Shown here: piece by piece, positions 34,602-42,526 of the stretch | How the letters are laid out: each line of letters opens with the position of its first letter | How positions within the stretch are numbered: position 1 is the first letter of the stretch | From: JBMOKT01 sp049323895 | GTDB taxonomy: Bacteria > Bacillota > Peptococcia > Peptococcales > BICA1-8 | DNA: 64,000 nucleotides | Direction: 5' to 3' | Assembly (NCBI GenBank): GCA_049323895.1 | Contig: JBMOKT010000013.1 | Span: forward strand, 1 to 64,000 | Made by a program: the position numbers and the translations under genes | The notes under the pieces: generated by a model | The model's input: the letters and a program-made list of their open reading frames with translations, nothing else | What the model was told of the DNA's origin: nothing | Databases searched by the model: none

Positions 34602-35648
34602 ATGACAAAGGAATATATTGACCTGCGCAGTGATACCTTAACTAAACCCTGTACCACAATGCGCAAGGTAATGACCGAGGCTGAGGTTGGGGATGATGTT
34701 TATGGTGAAGACCCCACGGTAAAAAAATTAGAAGATATGGCTGCCCAAAAGCTGGGTAAAGAAGCAGCTCTGTTTGTTTCCAGCGGAACCATGGGCAACC
34801 TAATTGCAGTCTTAACCCATACAGCCCGTGGTGATGAGATAATACTGGAGGAAAGCTCCCATATTTTTGCTTTCGAGGTTGGAGGATTAGCGGCACTGGC
34901 GGGAGTAATGCCTAATACTATTAAGGGTGAGAAGGGAAAAATTTCTGCAGAACAGTTGCAAAAGGCAATTAAACCAGAAAACATCCACTACCCCAAACCA
35001 ACTTTATTATGCCTGGAGAATTCCAGCAATTTTGGGGGAGGTACTGTTTTAACACTTGAAGAAATGGATGCCTTAACGGAAACTGCCCATAAAAATAATT
35101 TAAAAGTCCATCTGGATGGAGCAAGAATTTTCAATGCTGCTGTTTCTCTGAATGTTCCGGTGAGCCGTTTGGTAAAAGACGTAGATTCCATTATGTTTTG
35201 TTTGTCTAAAGGTTTAGGTTGTCCGGTAGGAAGTATGCTTGCAGGCAGCAAGGAGTTTATTGAGAGGGCGAGAAAATACAGAAAAATGCTGGGCGGAGGT
35301 CTGAGGCAGGCTGGAGTTTTGGCAGCGGCAGGAATATATTCCCTAGAACAGTTAGTAGATCGTTTGGCAGATGACCATGTTGCAGCAAGGAGATTAGCTG
35401 AAGGAATAAATCAAATTCCTGGTTTGTCAGTTGATTTAAATACAGTAGAGACAAATATTGTGATGGCTGATATTACCAAAGAAGGCTTAACTTCCGGAAA
35501 ATTAAGCCATTTCATGCAGGAGGAAGGAATTTTAGTCATTACAGTTAATGAAAAAAGGATAAGATTGGTCACCCATCGTGATGTTTCCTCCCAGGATATA
35601 GAAACTGCCTTAGCTAAAATTAAGTACATAATGTCCAATTTGAGGTAA
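34602..35648 (+). CDS. ltaE: Low-specificity L-threonine aldolase
   Basis: This PLP enzyme splits L-threonine or L-allo-threonine into glycine and acetaldehyde. The 348 residues show DLRSDTLTKP at the N-terminus, GDDVYGEDPTV, the SSGTMGNL cofactor loop, HLDGARIFNA and the PLP lysine in FCLSKGLGCPVGS. Length is standard. rarA follows five bases later and may be co-transcribed. Confidence 0.94.
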   Translation: MTKEYIDLRSDTLTKPCTTMRKVMTEAEVGDDVYGEDPTVKKLEDMAAQKLGKEAALFVSSGTMGNLIAVLTHTARGDEIILEESSHIFAFEVGGLAALAGVMPNTIKGEKGKISAEQLQKAIKPENIHYPKPTLLCLENSSNFGGGTVLTLEEMDALTETAHKNNLKVHLDGARIFNAAVSLNVPVSRLVKDVDSIMFCLSKGLGCPVGSMLAGSKEFIERARKYRKMLGGGLRQAGVLAAAGIYSLEQLVDRLADDHVAARRLAEGINQIPGLSVDLNTVETNIVMADITKEGLTSGKLSHFMQEEGILVITVNEKRIRLVTHRDVSSQDIETALAKIKYIMSNLR

Positions 35649-35653
35649 AAGAT

Positions 35654-36985
35654 ATGGATCTATTTAGTTCCGTTAAAGAAAAAAGTTTGCAGAAGAATGC
35701 CCCCTTAGCTGATAGAATGCGACCCCGTACCCTTGATGATGTTTTAGGACAAGAACATATCCTGGCACCAGGGAAGCTTTTGCGGAGAGCAATTGAGGCT
35801 GACCGCATAAAGTCTCTTGTTTTTTATGGACCTCCTGGTACAGGGAAAACCTCGCTGGCCAGTGTAATAGCCAATGTTACCAAGGGGCATTTTGCCAAGG
35901 TAAATGCTGTAACCTCTGGTGTACAGGAAATAAGGAAACTTATTGCTGATGCTGAGGAATTACTAGGCATGCACCAAAAACATACAATCCTTTTTATTGA
36001 TGAAATACATAGGTTTAACAAGGCACAGCAGGATGCACTCCTGCCTGCAGTTGAAAGCGGCTTGATAACCTTAATAGGGGCAACTACGGAAAATCCCTAT
36101 TTTAGTATAAATTCACCCTTATTATCCCGGTCCCTGGTTTTTAGATTAAATCCACTGGCAGAAAAGGATTTGCTTAAACTATTAGAAATCTCAATTAGGG
36201 ATAAAGAAAGGGGTTTAGGAAATTATAATCTTGAAATTACCCCCCAGGCTTTGAGTCATTTTGCAGCATATGCCCAGGGTGATGCCCGCATAGCACTCAA
36301 TGGGTTGGAATTAGCTGTGATTTCTACTCAGCCCAATGGACAGGGGATACGGCAAATTAATTTACATACAGCAGAGGAGTCAATTCAGAGACCGGCAATT
36401 CTTTATGATAAAACTGGTGACCAGCATTATGATGTAATTTCCGCCTTTATTAAGAGTATGCGGGGTTCTGACCCCAATGCTACTTTACATTACCTGGCAA
36501 GAATGATAGAAGCTGGGGAAGACCTGAGGTTTATAGCACGGCGCATTGTGGTTCATGCTGCGGAAGATGTAGGTCTGGCCGACCCTCAGGCTCTGGTTAT
36601 TGCGCAAAATGCCGCCCAGGCTGTTGATTTTATCGGAATGCCCGAAGGAAGACTGATTTTGGCCCAGGCAGCCCTTTATATAGCTTTGGCACCTAAGAGT
36701 AATTCAGTTTTATTAGGTATCGATGGAGCTGCCAGGGATATAAAAGCAGGGAAAAACGGACCCGTCCCCCTTCATTTACGGGATGCTCATTACAAAGGGG
36801 CCCGGGAATTAGAACACGGTAGAAACTATTTATATCCCCATAACTACCCAGGGCATTATGTACAACAACAGTACTTGCCTGATATTTTAGTTGACCAAAT
36901 CTACTATATTCCGTCAATGGAGGGCAAAGAGGATAATATTTATAAAAAATTTTTTAACAAAACAGAGTCGATTACTCGGGAATAA
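35654..36985 (+). CDS. rarA: Replication-associated recombination protein RarA
   Basis: RarA (MgsA) is an AAA+ ATPase acting at stalled replication forks. The 443 residues have Walker A GPPGTGKTSL (about 57-66), Walker B LFIDEIHRF (about 114-122), the clamp-loader-like sensor region ATTENPYFSIN, and a C-terminal tetramerisation part with HYDVISAFIKSMRGSDP. The start ATG lies five bases after ltaE, with GAGGTAA overlapping its stop codon. Confidence 0.94.
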   Translation: MDLFSSVKEKSLQKNAPLADRMRPRTLDDVLGQEHILAPGKLLRRAIEADRIKSLVFYGPPGTGKTSLASVIANVTKGHFAKVNAVTSGVQEIRKLIADAEELLGMHQKHTILFIDEIHRFNKAQQDALLPAVESGLITLIGATTENPYFSINSPLLSRSLVFRLNPLAEKDLLKLLEISIRDKERGLGNYNLEITPQALSHFAAYAQGDARIALNGLELAVISTQPNGQGIRQINLHTAEESIQRPAILYDKTGDQHYDVISAFIKSMRGSDPNATLHYLARMIEAGEDLRFIARRIVVHAAEDVGLADPQALVIAQNAAQAVDFIGMPEGRLILAQAALYIALAPKSNSVLLGIDGAARDIKAGKNGPVPLHLRDAHYKGARELEHGRNYLYPHNYPGHYVQQQYLPDILVDQIYYIPSMEGKEDNIYKKFFNKTESITRE

Positions 36986-37065
36986 TATTGACCATTACTA
37001 TTTGTTATGTTAATCTTAGAACGAAATCCAAGTAAGCCACTAGGAAATAAAACTGAGGTGATAGT

Positions 37066-37512
37066 GTGAAATTATCAACCAAAGGAAGATATGGGGTTAA
37101 GGCTATGTTTGATTTAGCCCAAAACTATGGAAGCGGTCCAATTCCCCTTAATAATATCGCCCAACGCAATAATATTTCAGAACATTATCTAGAACAGCTT
37201 ATTGCCCTTTTGCGAAAAGCTGGTTTAGTAAAAAGTGTAAGAGGTGCTCAAGGTGGGTATATATTAAACAGATCTCCCGAAAGCATCACAGTGGGCGACA
37301 TTATCAGAGTGTTAGAAGGACCTATTGCCCCTGTCGATTGTGTTAGTGAAGATGAGCCTGAACAATGCAATAATGCAGAATTCTGTATCACCAGAACAAT
37401 TTGGGCTAAAGTCAGGGATAGCGTTGCCGCTGTTTTAGACTCCATTTCATTAGCAGACCTTTTAGAAGAAGCGAGGAAACGAAAAGAAGAAAGTTATATG
37501 TTTTACATCTAA
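37066..37512 (+). CDS. iscR: Rrf2-family Fe-S regulator (IscR-like)
   Basis: The 148-residue protein begins KLSTKGRYGVKAM and has the winged helix of Rrf2 regulators, with SVRGAQGGYIL as the wing. Three cysteines in C-x8-C-x5-C arrangement (about residues 92-107) could bind an Fe-S cluster, similar to but spaced differently from E. coli IscR (x5, x5). It immediately precedes iscS and iscU, so it probably senses Fe-S status and represses this operon. The start is GTG 37066 behind GAGGTGATA. Confidence 0.9.
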   Translation: MKLSTKGRYGVKAMFDLAQNYGSGPIPLNNIAQRNNISEHYLEQLIALLRKAGLVKSVRGAQGGYILNRSPESITVGDIIRVLEGPIAPVDCVSEDEPEQCNNAEFCITRTIWAKVRDSVAAVLDSISLADLLEEARKRKEESYMFYI

Positions 37513-37536
37513 AAAGTAAGTTAGGGGAGTGAAAAA

Positions 37537-38748
37537 ATGATTAGAAAAGTATATATGGATCATAGTGCAACAACACCGGTACGACCGGAAGTTGCCCAGT
37601 TGGTAAGCAAATATATGACAGAAACCTTTGGTAACCCATCAAGTGTTCATGCCTTCGGCAGGGAGGCGAAAAAAGGCATTGAAAATGCAAGGGAACAAAT
37701 AGCCATTGTAATCAATGCTAAACCCGAAGAAATTTTCTTTACCAGCGGTGGTACTGAAGCAGATAATATGGCTATTATCGGTACAGCTTTAGCAAACCAG
37801 GAGAAGGGCAAACATGTTATTACAACCCAAATTGAACATCATGCGGTACTTGACTCATGCCACTACCTGGAGAAGATGGGTTTTGAAGTAACTTATTTAT
37901 CTGTAGATGACAAGGCAATGGTTAATGTTGAGGAGTTTGAGAAGGCTATCAGACCCGATACAATTTTAGTTACTATGATGCATGTCAATAATGAGGTGGG
38001 AACAATCTTACCCATTGAAGAAATAGGTAAAATTACCCGGGCACGGAATATACTGTTACATGTTGATGCTGTGCAAAGTTTTGGGAAAATCCCTATTGAT
38101 GTAAACAAAATGAATATCGACATGCTCTCTGCATCAGGACATAAAATCTATGCTCCCAAGGGAATTGGCTGCCTTTACCTGCGGAAAGGGACAAAAATTT
38201 CCCCTCTTATGTATGGAGGTTCCCAGGAAAGAAAGAGGCGCCCCGGAACAGAAAATGTTCCAGGTATCGTAGGATTTGGTTTAGCTGCAGAATTAGCCTT
38301 AAAGGAAATGGAGCAAGAACAGAATCGGCTGGCCAAGCTGCGGGATAAACTGATAATAGGTTTAATGGAGAAAATACCTGAAATCCAGTTGAATGGTCAC
38401 CCAACCCAACGCCTCCATGGCAACGTTAATGTAAGTATTCGTTATATCGAGGGTGAAAGCCTTTTGTTGATGTTGGATTTAAAAGGTATTGCTGCCTCTA
38501 GCGGCTCAGCATGTACTTCCGGTTCTTTGGACCCATCCCATGTACTGATTTCTATGGGCATCTGCCATGAGATTGCTCATGGTTCTCTTAGGCTAACATT
38601 AGGAAAGGCAAATTCTGAGGAAGATATAGATTATATTTTGGAAGTGCTTCCAGAAATAGTTGAAAAGCTTAGAAGCATGTCCCCGCTATACAATTCTTTA
38701 CAGATTGATAGAAGAGAGGAGTGTTCGAAATGTACACTGATAAAGTAA
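37537..38748 (+). CDS. iscS: Cysteine desulfurase
   Basis: This PLP enzyme takes sulfur from cysteine to make a persulfide for Fe-S clusters and, through MnmA, for tRNA thiolation. The 403 residues show MDHSATTPVRPEV, the PLP lysine in SASGHKIYAPKG, and the active-site Cys in SSGSACTSGS. This long loop places it in the IscS/NifS class I. It overlaps iscU by 19 bases and lies upstream of mnmA. Confidence 0.96.
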   Translation: MIRKVYMDHSATTPVRPEVAQLVSKYMTETFGNPSSVHAFGREAKKGIENAREQIAIVINAKPEEIFFTSGGTEADNMAIIGTALANQEKGKHVITTQIEHHAVLDSCHYLEKMGFEVTYLSVDDKAMVNVEEFEKAIRPDTILVTMMHVNNEVGTILPIEEIGKITRARNILLHVDAVQSFGKIPIDVNKMNIDMLSASGHKIYAPKGIGCLYLRKGTKISPLMYGGSQERKRRPGTENVPGIVGFGLAAELALKEMEQEQNRLAKLRDKLIIGLMEKIPEIQLNGHPTQRLHGNVNVSIRYIEGESLLLMLDLKGIAASSGSACTSGSLDPSHVLISMGICHEIAHGSLRLTLGKANSEEDIDYILEVLPEIVEKLRSMSPLYNSLQIDRREECSKCTLIK

Positions 38749-39098
38749 TGGATCACTTTACAAATCCCCGTAACGTGGGAGAAATTGAAAATCCTGATGG
38801 TGTGGGAGAGGTTGGTAATGCTAAGTGCGGAGACATCATGCGTATATATCTTGATGTGGAAGGAAATATAATAAAAGATGTTAAGTTCAAAACTTTTGGC
38901 TGTGGTGCAGCCATTGCCACCAGCAGCATGGTGACAGAAATGGTAAAAGGCAAAACCATTAAAGAAGCATTAACCATCAGCAATAAAGCGGTAGCTGAAG
39001 CATTAGGCGGTCTGCCACCTGCAAAGATGCACTGTTCTAATCTGGCTGCCGACGCACTCCATAAGGCTATTGAGGATTATAAGAATAAGAATAAATAA
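38730..39098 (+). CDS. iscU: Fe-S cluster scaffold IscU/NifU
   Basis: The 122-residue scaffold holds clusters being assembled. Three ligand cysteines occur in AKCGDIM, FGCGAAIA and MHCSNLA, with the conserved Asp two residues after the first. I start at ATG 38730, nine bases after GAGGAG; a GTG at 38721 abuts that site. No hscA/hscB or ferredoxin genes follow, typical for clostridial isc operons. Confidence 0.95.
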   Translation: MYTDKVMDHFTNPRNVGEIENPDGVGEVGNAKCGDIMRIYLDVEGNIIKDVKFKTFGCGAAIATSSMVTEMVKGKTIKEALTISNKAVAEALGGLPPAKMHCSNLAADALHKAIEDYKNKNK

Positions 39099-39123
39099 TT
39101 TATTAAATTATTTATGGCTGATA

Positions 39124-39180
39124 GATGACACGATGTCACGGACATACAGTATAACGTATGAGTTTGTGCACTGTGGCACC
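39124..39180 (+). other. Row of three small hairpins before mnmA
   Basis: TGACA/TGTCA (39126-39138), CATAC/GTATG (39143-39160) and GTGC/GCAC (39166-39179) are consecutive short inverted repeats in the 126-base gap between iscU and mnmA. There is no T-run, so they are not a normal terminator. Significance is uncertain. Confidence 0.4.
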
Positions 39181-39224
39181 GACCTTGAAACTAGCGAATT
39201 ATAAGTAAAGGTGTTGTTTACTAA

Positions 39225-40313
39225 ATGAGTGCCAAAGGTACTGTTGTTGTGGGGATGAGCGGTGGTGTGGACAGTTCTGTCACTGCTTATCTTCTAAAAG
39301 AACAAGGATATAATGTTATTGGTGTGACCATGCAAATCTGGCAAGTAGAGTCTGAAGAGGAAAAGGTGGGAGGGTGCTGTTCTCTTTCTGCTGTTGAAGA
39401 TGCCCGCAGGGTAGCAGATAAACTGGGCATTCCGTTTTATGTGATGAATTTTAGAGACCAGTTCGAAGCAGATGTTATTGATTACTTCACTGAGGAGTAT
39501 CTGCAAGGCAGGACACCCAATCCCTGCATTGCCTGCAATAAAAAAATTAAATTCGAAGGTTTTTTTAAAAAAGCCCGTGGCTTAGGGGCAGATTATATCG
39601 CAACAGGGCATTATGCCAAGGTTTTTTATCAGGAGGAAAGGAAAAGATTTGTTTTAAAAAAAGCAGAGGATAAGCATAAAGACCAAACCTATGCTTTATA
39701 TAATTTTACCCAGGAACAAATGGCTCACACCCTTTTACCCTTGGGCAATTACACCAAACCCCAAATTAGAGAAATAGCAGCAGAGCTTGGCTTACGTGTC
39801 GCCAATAAACCAGACAGCCAGGAAATTTGCTTTGTACCAGACGATAACTATAAAAATTTTATTGAACAGCGTGTGGGGGATAAAAAATTTAAACCAGGAC
39901 CATTTTTAAATACATCAGGTAATAAAATAGGTGTTCATGAAGGTCTGCCTAATTATACTGTTGGACAGAGGAAAGGACTGGGACTGGCTTTAGGATACCC
40001 GGTATATGTTGTCAAAATTGATACGGAAAATAATGCAGTAATTGTAGGGAAGGATAATGAGGTTTTTCAAGAGAACCTTATTGCTAATGAAAATAACTTT
40101 ATTTTGTTTGACAGCCTTGAGCAGGAGATGGAAGTTCAGGTTAAAATAAGGTATTCCGCTAAACCGGCACCTGCCATAATCAAGCCCCAAGAGGAGAACA
40201 ATATACTGGTTTCCTTTAAGGAACCCCAACGGGCAATCACACCGGGTCAGGCTGTAGTTTATTATGATGGTGATTATGTAGTAGGCGGAGGGACAATCAT
40301 AAAAGGTTTCTGA
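39225..40313 (+). CDS. mnmA: tRNA-specific 2-thiouridylase MnmA
   Basis: MnmA inserts sulfur at position 2 of U34 in tRNA-Lys, -Glu and -Gln. The 362 residues have the PP-loop GMSGGVDSSVTA (about 9-20), the first catalytic Cys in NPCIACNKK (about 100) and the second in SQEICFVPDD (about 200). Sulfur can come from the neighbouring IscS directly in many Firmicutes. The start ATG is preceded by AAAGGTG. Confidence 0.96.
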   Translation: MSAKGTVVVGMSGGVDSSVTAYLLKEQGYNVIGVTMQIWQVESEEEKVGGCCSLSAVEDARRVADKLGIPFYVMNFRDQFEADVIDYFTEEYLQGRTPNPCIACNKKIKFEGFFKKARGLGADYIATGHYAKVFYQEERKRFVLKKAEDKHKDQTYALYNFTQEQMAHTLLPLGNYTKPQIREIAAELGLRVANKPDSQEICFVPDDNYKNFIEQRVGDKKFKPGPFLNTSGNKIGVHEGLPNYTVGQRKGLGLALGYPVYVVKIDTENNAVIVGKDNEVFQENLIANENNFILFDSLEQEMEVQVKIRYSAKPAPAIIKPQEENNILVSFKEPQRAITPGQAVVYYDGDYVVGGGTIIKGF

Positions 40314-40316
40314 ACT

Positions 40317-40352
40317 AACATGCTTAAATGCATGTTTTGTTTTTTTTCTGGC
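40317..40352 (+). terminator. Terminator after mnmA
   Basis: ACATGC and GCATGT pair around TTAAAT, followed by TTTGTTTTTTTT. Confidence 0.88.
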
Positions 40353-40379
40353 AATAATAATAAATAAAGGAGGTTAGGT

Positions 40380-40844
40380 ATGGAGAGAAAAGCATCTGAT
40401 TTTGTGAATATGCCCATCATCGACCTAACCTCGGGCAGCCAGTTAGCTAAAGCAAAAAATGTTGTGTTAAATGCTGAAAATGATGCATTAAGCGGTTTTA
40501 TTTGTGAAAACCATAAATTTTTACCGCGGAATAAAGTGAAAAATCTTGGCAAAGATGCAATAATTGTAGAAGAAAACATTTCCTCCTTACTGGAGAAAAT
40601 TAAAATACCTCTCAACCCTCCTTTGTTTCTGCCTGAGTATCTGATAGGCACTCCGATTGTTACTCAAGAGGGTAGAAGTATTGGTATAGTAGGAGATATC
40701 TTGATTAATGGGGACACTGGTCAAATTGAAGGTTATGAAGTATCTGATGGGTTGCTGAAAGATTTAGTATCGGGCAGGAGTATAATTTCCATACCACAGG
40801 TTATAACCTATGGTGAGGATGCAGTTGTAATTAGCGAATTGTAA
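40380..40844 (+). CDS. PRC-barrel domain protein
   Basis: The 154-residue protein appears to hold two PRC-barrel units: one at about 5-75 (KASDFVNMPIIDLTSG) and one at about 82-152 (EYLIGTPIVTQEG, ending VISEL). PRC-barrels mediate protein or RNA contacts in RimM and photosynthetic reaction centres. Small PRC proteins next to mnmA or AI-2E permease genes are common in Clostridia but have no known job. It is followed closely by two other short genes. Confidence 0.82.
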   Translation: MERKASDFVNMPIIDLTSGSQLAKAKNVVLNAENDALSGFICENHKFLPRNKVKNLGKDAIIVEENISSLLEKIKIPLNPPLFLPEYLIGTPIVTQEGRSIGIVGDILINGDTGQIEGYEVSDGLLKDLVSGRSIISIPQVITYGEDAVVISEL

Positions 40845-40855
40845 GGAGAGATAGT

Positions 40856-41038
40856 ATGGGTAATTGCCCAATTTGTAACAGCAGAGCAGTTGGACGGGTA
40901 GGAACAGACCAATTTTACTGCTGGGATTGTTTTGTAGAATATAATCATTCCGGAAATCAGTTGCATGTATTTGATATTGGAGAAGATGGTTCATTGGAAG
41001 AATTGGAAATGGCAGATACTGATGCCTCTTTATTATAG
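40856..41038 (+). CDS. Small zinc-ribbon-like protein
   Basis: This 60-residue protein has two CxxC knuckles, CPIC (residues 4-7) and CWDC (about 22-25), consistent with a single zinc ribbon, followed by an acidic tail. Function is unknown. It sits 11 bases after the PRC-barrel gene behind AAGGAGAG, and 15 bases before the YtxH-like gene, so the three are co-transcribed. Confidence 0.78.
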   Translation: MGNCPICNSRAVGRVGTDQFYCWDCFVEYNHSGNQLHVFDIGEDGSLEELEMADTDASLL

Positions 41039-41053
41039 AAAGGGGGTGAATTT

Positions 41054-41242
41054 GTGCGGCGCTTTATCAATGGTATTCTTATTGGTAGTTTAATAGGCAG
41101 TATGTTTGGATTATTAGCAAACAACAACATGAAGCCGCAAAGGAAAAAATTAATGGGAAGAACAAAGCAGCTGTCAGATAGGGCAGCAAGAATGATGGGG
41201 GATATGACAAAAGGCGTTTCTACCTATATGAGGAAAAAATAG
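41054..41242 (+). CDS. YtxH-like small membrane protein
   Basis: The 62-residue product starts with GTG 41054 behind AAAGGGGGTG. It has one Gly-rich membrane helix (FINGILIGSLIGSMFGLL) followed by a basic amphipathic helix, the shape of YtxH-like stress proteins. The function is unknown. Its stop codon adjoins a terminator. Confidence 0.72.
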   Translation: MRRFINGILIGSLIGSMFGLLANNNMKPQRKKLMGRTKQLSDRAARMMGDMTKGVSTYMRKK

Positions 41243-41263
41243 CAGCCTAGGCTGCTTTTTTTA
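41241..41263 (+). terminator. Terminator of the PRC-barrel operon
   Basis: AGCAGCC and GGCTGCT pair around TA, with the stop codon at the stem base, followed by seven T residues. Confidence 0.9.
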
Positions 41264-41291
41264 AAATAACGGGCTAATATTGGAGTTTTAT

Positions 41292-42329
41292 ATGTTAAAA
41301 ATAGATAACAGCAAAATTATAAGAATTTTTATTTTGTTTTTACTGATAGCCTTTTTTTTGTACTTTTTTATTTTAATTATTCCGATTACAACACCTTTTT
41401 TTATTGCATTTATTTTAGCGTATCTTCTAGACCCCCTGGTAGACTATATGGAACAAAAAGGTATTGGACGGACTTGGGGCATCCTTTTAATTTACGTCAG
41501 CCTAATTGGCCTGGTATCAGTTGGTATAATTTACGCTCTTCCTAAAATAATAATGGAACTGAACAAATTTGTTGATACTATTCCAAGCTATGCCAGACAA
41601 GTTCAAACCATGGTTAAGGAATGGCAGATTAACTACAGCAGGGTAGACATACCAGAAAGTATCAGAACCATTACAGATGATACCATAGATGAGGTAGAAA
41701 ATTTTCTGATTGATATTTTCAGGAGTGTAGCCCAAGGATTCGTTTATTTCTTTACGAAAATTTTTGATATTATTTTAGCACCTATCCTCGCTTTTTACAT
41801 ATTAAAAGATTTTGAAGCAATAAAAGGCTGGCTGTTAAATCTCATTCCCGTTTCCTACCAAAAGGATGTCATTACCCTTGGTGAACAGGTAGATAAAGTA
41901 TTAAAGAGTTTTTTAAGGGGTCACGTAATAGTTGCTGTTCTGGTGGGAGTTTTAACTTCTCTGGGATTATCTTTAGTAGGAATGGAGTTTGCCCTTGTAC
42001 TGGGTTTGGTAGCAGGTGTATTTAATATAATTCCCTACTTTGGAGCATTATTCGGTATTATACCCGCTGTAGCGCTGGCCTTGCTTCAGTCAAAAAAGAT
42101 GGCTTTATATGTTTTTCTTATCATGATAAGTATCCAACAGCTTGAAGGTAATATCATTTCACCGAGAATATTAGGGAAAAGCCTGGGGCTGCATCCATTA
42201 GTTATAATTATGGCACTCTTAGCGGGTGGACATCTTTTAGGGGTAACAGGTATGATTTTGGCAGTGCCATTAGCAGGAATTTTAAAAGTGATTATAACCT
42301 TTATCTTAAAAAAGGTAATGGAACTTTAA
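41292..42329 (+). CDS. AI-2E family transporter (YrrI-like)
   Basis: The 345-residue protein has seven or eight hydrophobic helices and family motifs FFIAFILAYLLDPLVD at the N-terminus and AGVFNIIPYFGALFG in the middle. Members of this family include E. coli TqsA and Na+/H+ antiporters; the substrate is not predictable. In Bacillus subtilis the homologue yrrI precedes alaS, as here. I start at ATG 41292 behind TTGGAG; an upstream TTG at 41280 lacks a site. Confidence 0.88.
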   Translation: MLKIDNSKIIRIFILFLLIAFFLYFFILIIPITTPFFIAFILAYLLDPLVDYMEQKGIGRTWGILLIYVSLIGLVSVGIIYALPKIIMELNKFVDTIPSYARQVQTMVKEWQINYSRVDIPESIRTITDDTIDEVENFLIDIFRSVAQGFVYFFTKIFDIILAPILAFYILKDFEAIKGWLLNLIPVSYQKDVITLGEQVDKVLKSFLRGHVIVAVLVGVLTSLGLSLVGMEFALVLGLVAGVFNIIPYFGALFGIIPAVALALLQSKKMALYVFLIMISIQQLEGNIISPRILGKSLGLHPLVIIMALLAGGHLLGVTGMILAVPLAGILKVIITFILKKVMEL

Positions 42330-42331
42330 AT

Positions 42332-42360
42332 TTGACAAGTAATTTTTATATTTGTATAAT
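42332..42360 (+). promoter_or_regulatory. Promoter of alaS
   Basis: TTGACA (42332-42337) and TATAAT (42355-42360) are exact consensus boxes with 17-base spacing, starting two bases after the transporter stop. Transcription should start near 42367. Confidence 0.93.
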
Positions 42361-42366
42361 TAAGTC

Positions 42367-42496
42367 GAATAAAATACTAAAAATTTCTATAAAGGAAAAG
42401 ATAGGTCAGTTTACACCTGCAGAGATTTTTACCAGTTATCAGGGTGGTAACACGAGTTTCTCCTCGTCCCTGCAAGGGATGGGGAGTATTTGTTTT
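42367..42496 (+). promoter_or_regulatory. T-box-like antiterminator leader of alaS, without a normal Stem I
   Basis: At 42440-42472 CAGGG pairs with CCCTG and ACGAG with CTCGT, leaving a seven-base bulge TGGTAAC between the helices. This is the T-box antiterminator architecture (usual bulge TGGNACC), and TGGT pairs with ACCA, the end of tRNA-Ala. The competing terminator is 42460-42486 (CTCC...TCCCT and AGGGA...GGGAG) with a modest T-rich tail to 42496. Only about 75 bases separate the transcript start from the antiterminator, too few for a canonical Stem I. A GCA (Ala) triplet is present in CCTGCAGAG near 42418. Confidence 0.7.
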
Positions 42497-42526
42497 GGCT
42501 CAAGAGTGAAAAAAGGAGGTTTACAT

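Noticed and set aside
42332..42526. An in-frame extension of alaS giving a 947-residue protein
   Set aside because: It would begin inside the -35 box of a consensus promoter and read through the leader. The ATG at 42527 has a strong ribosome binding site and gives a normal length.
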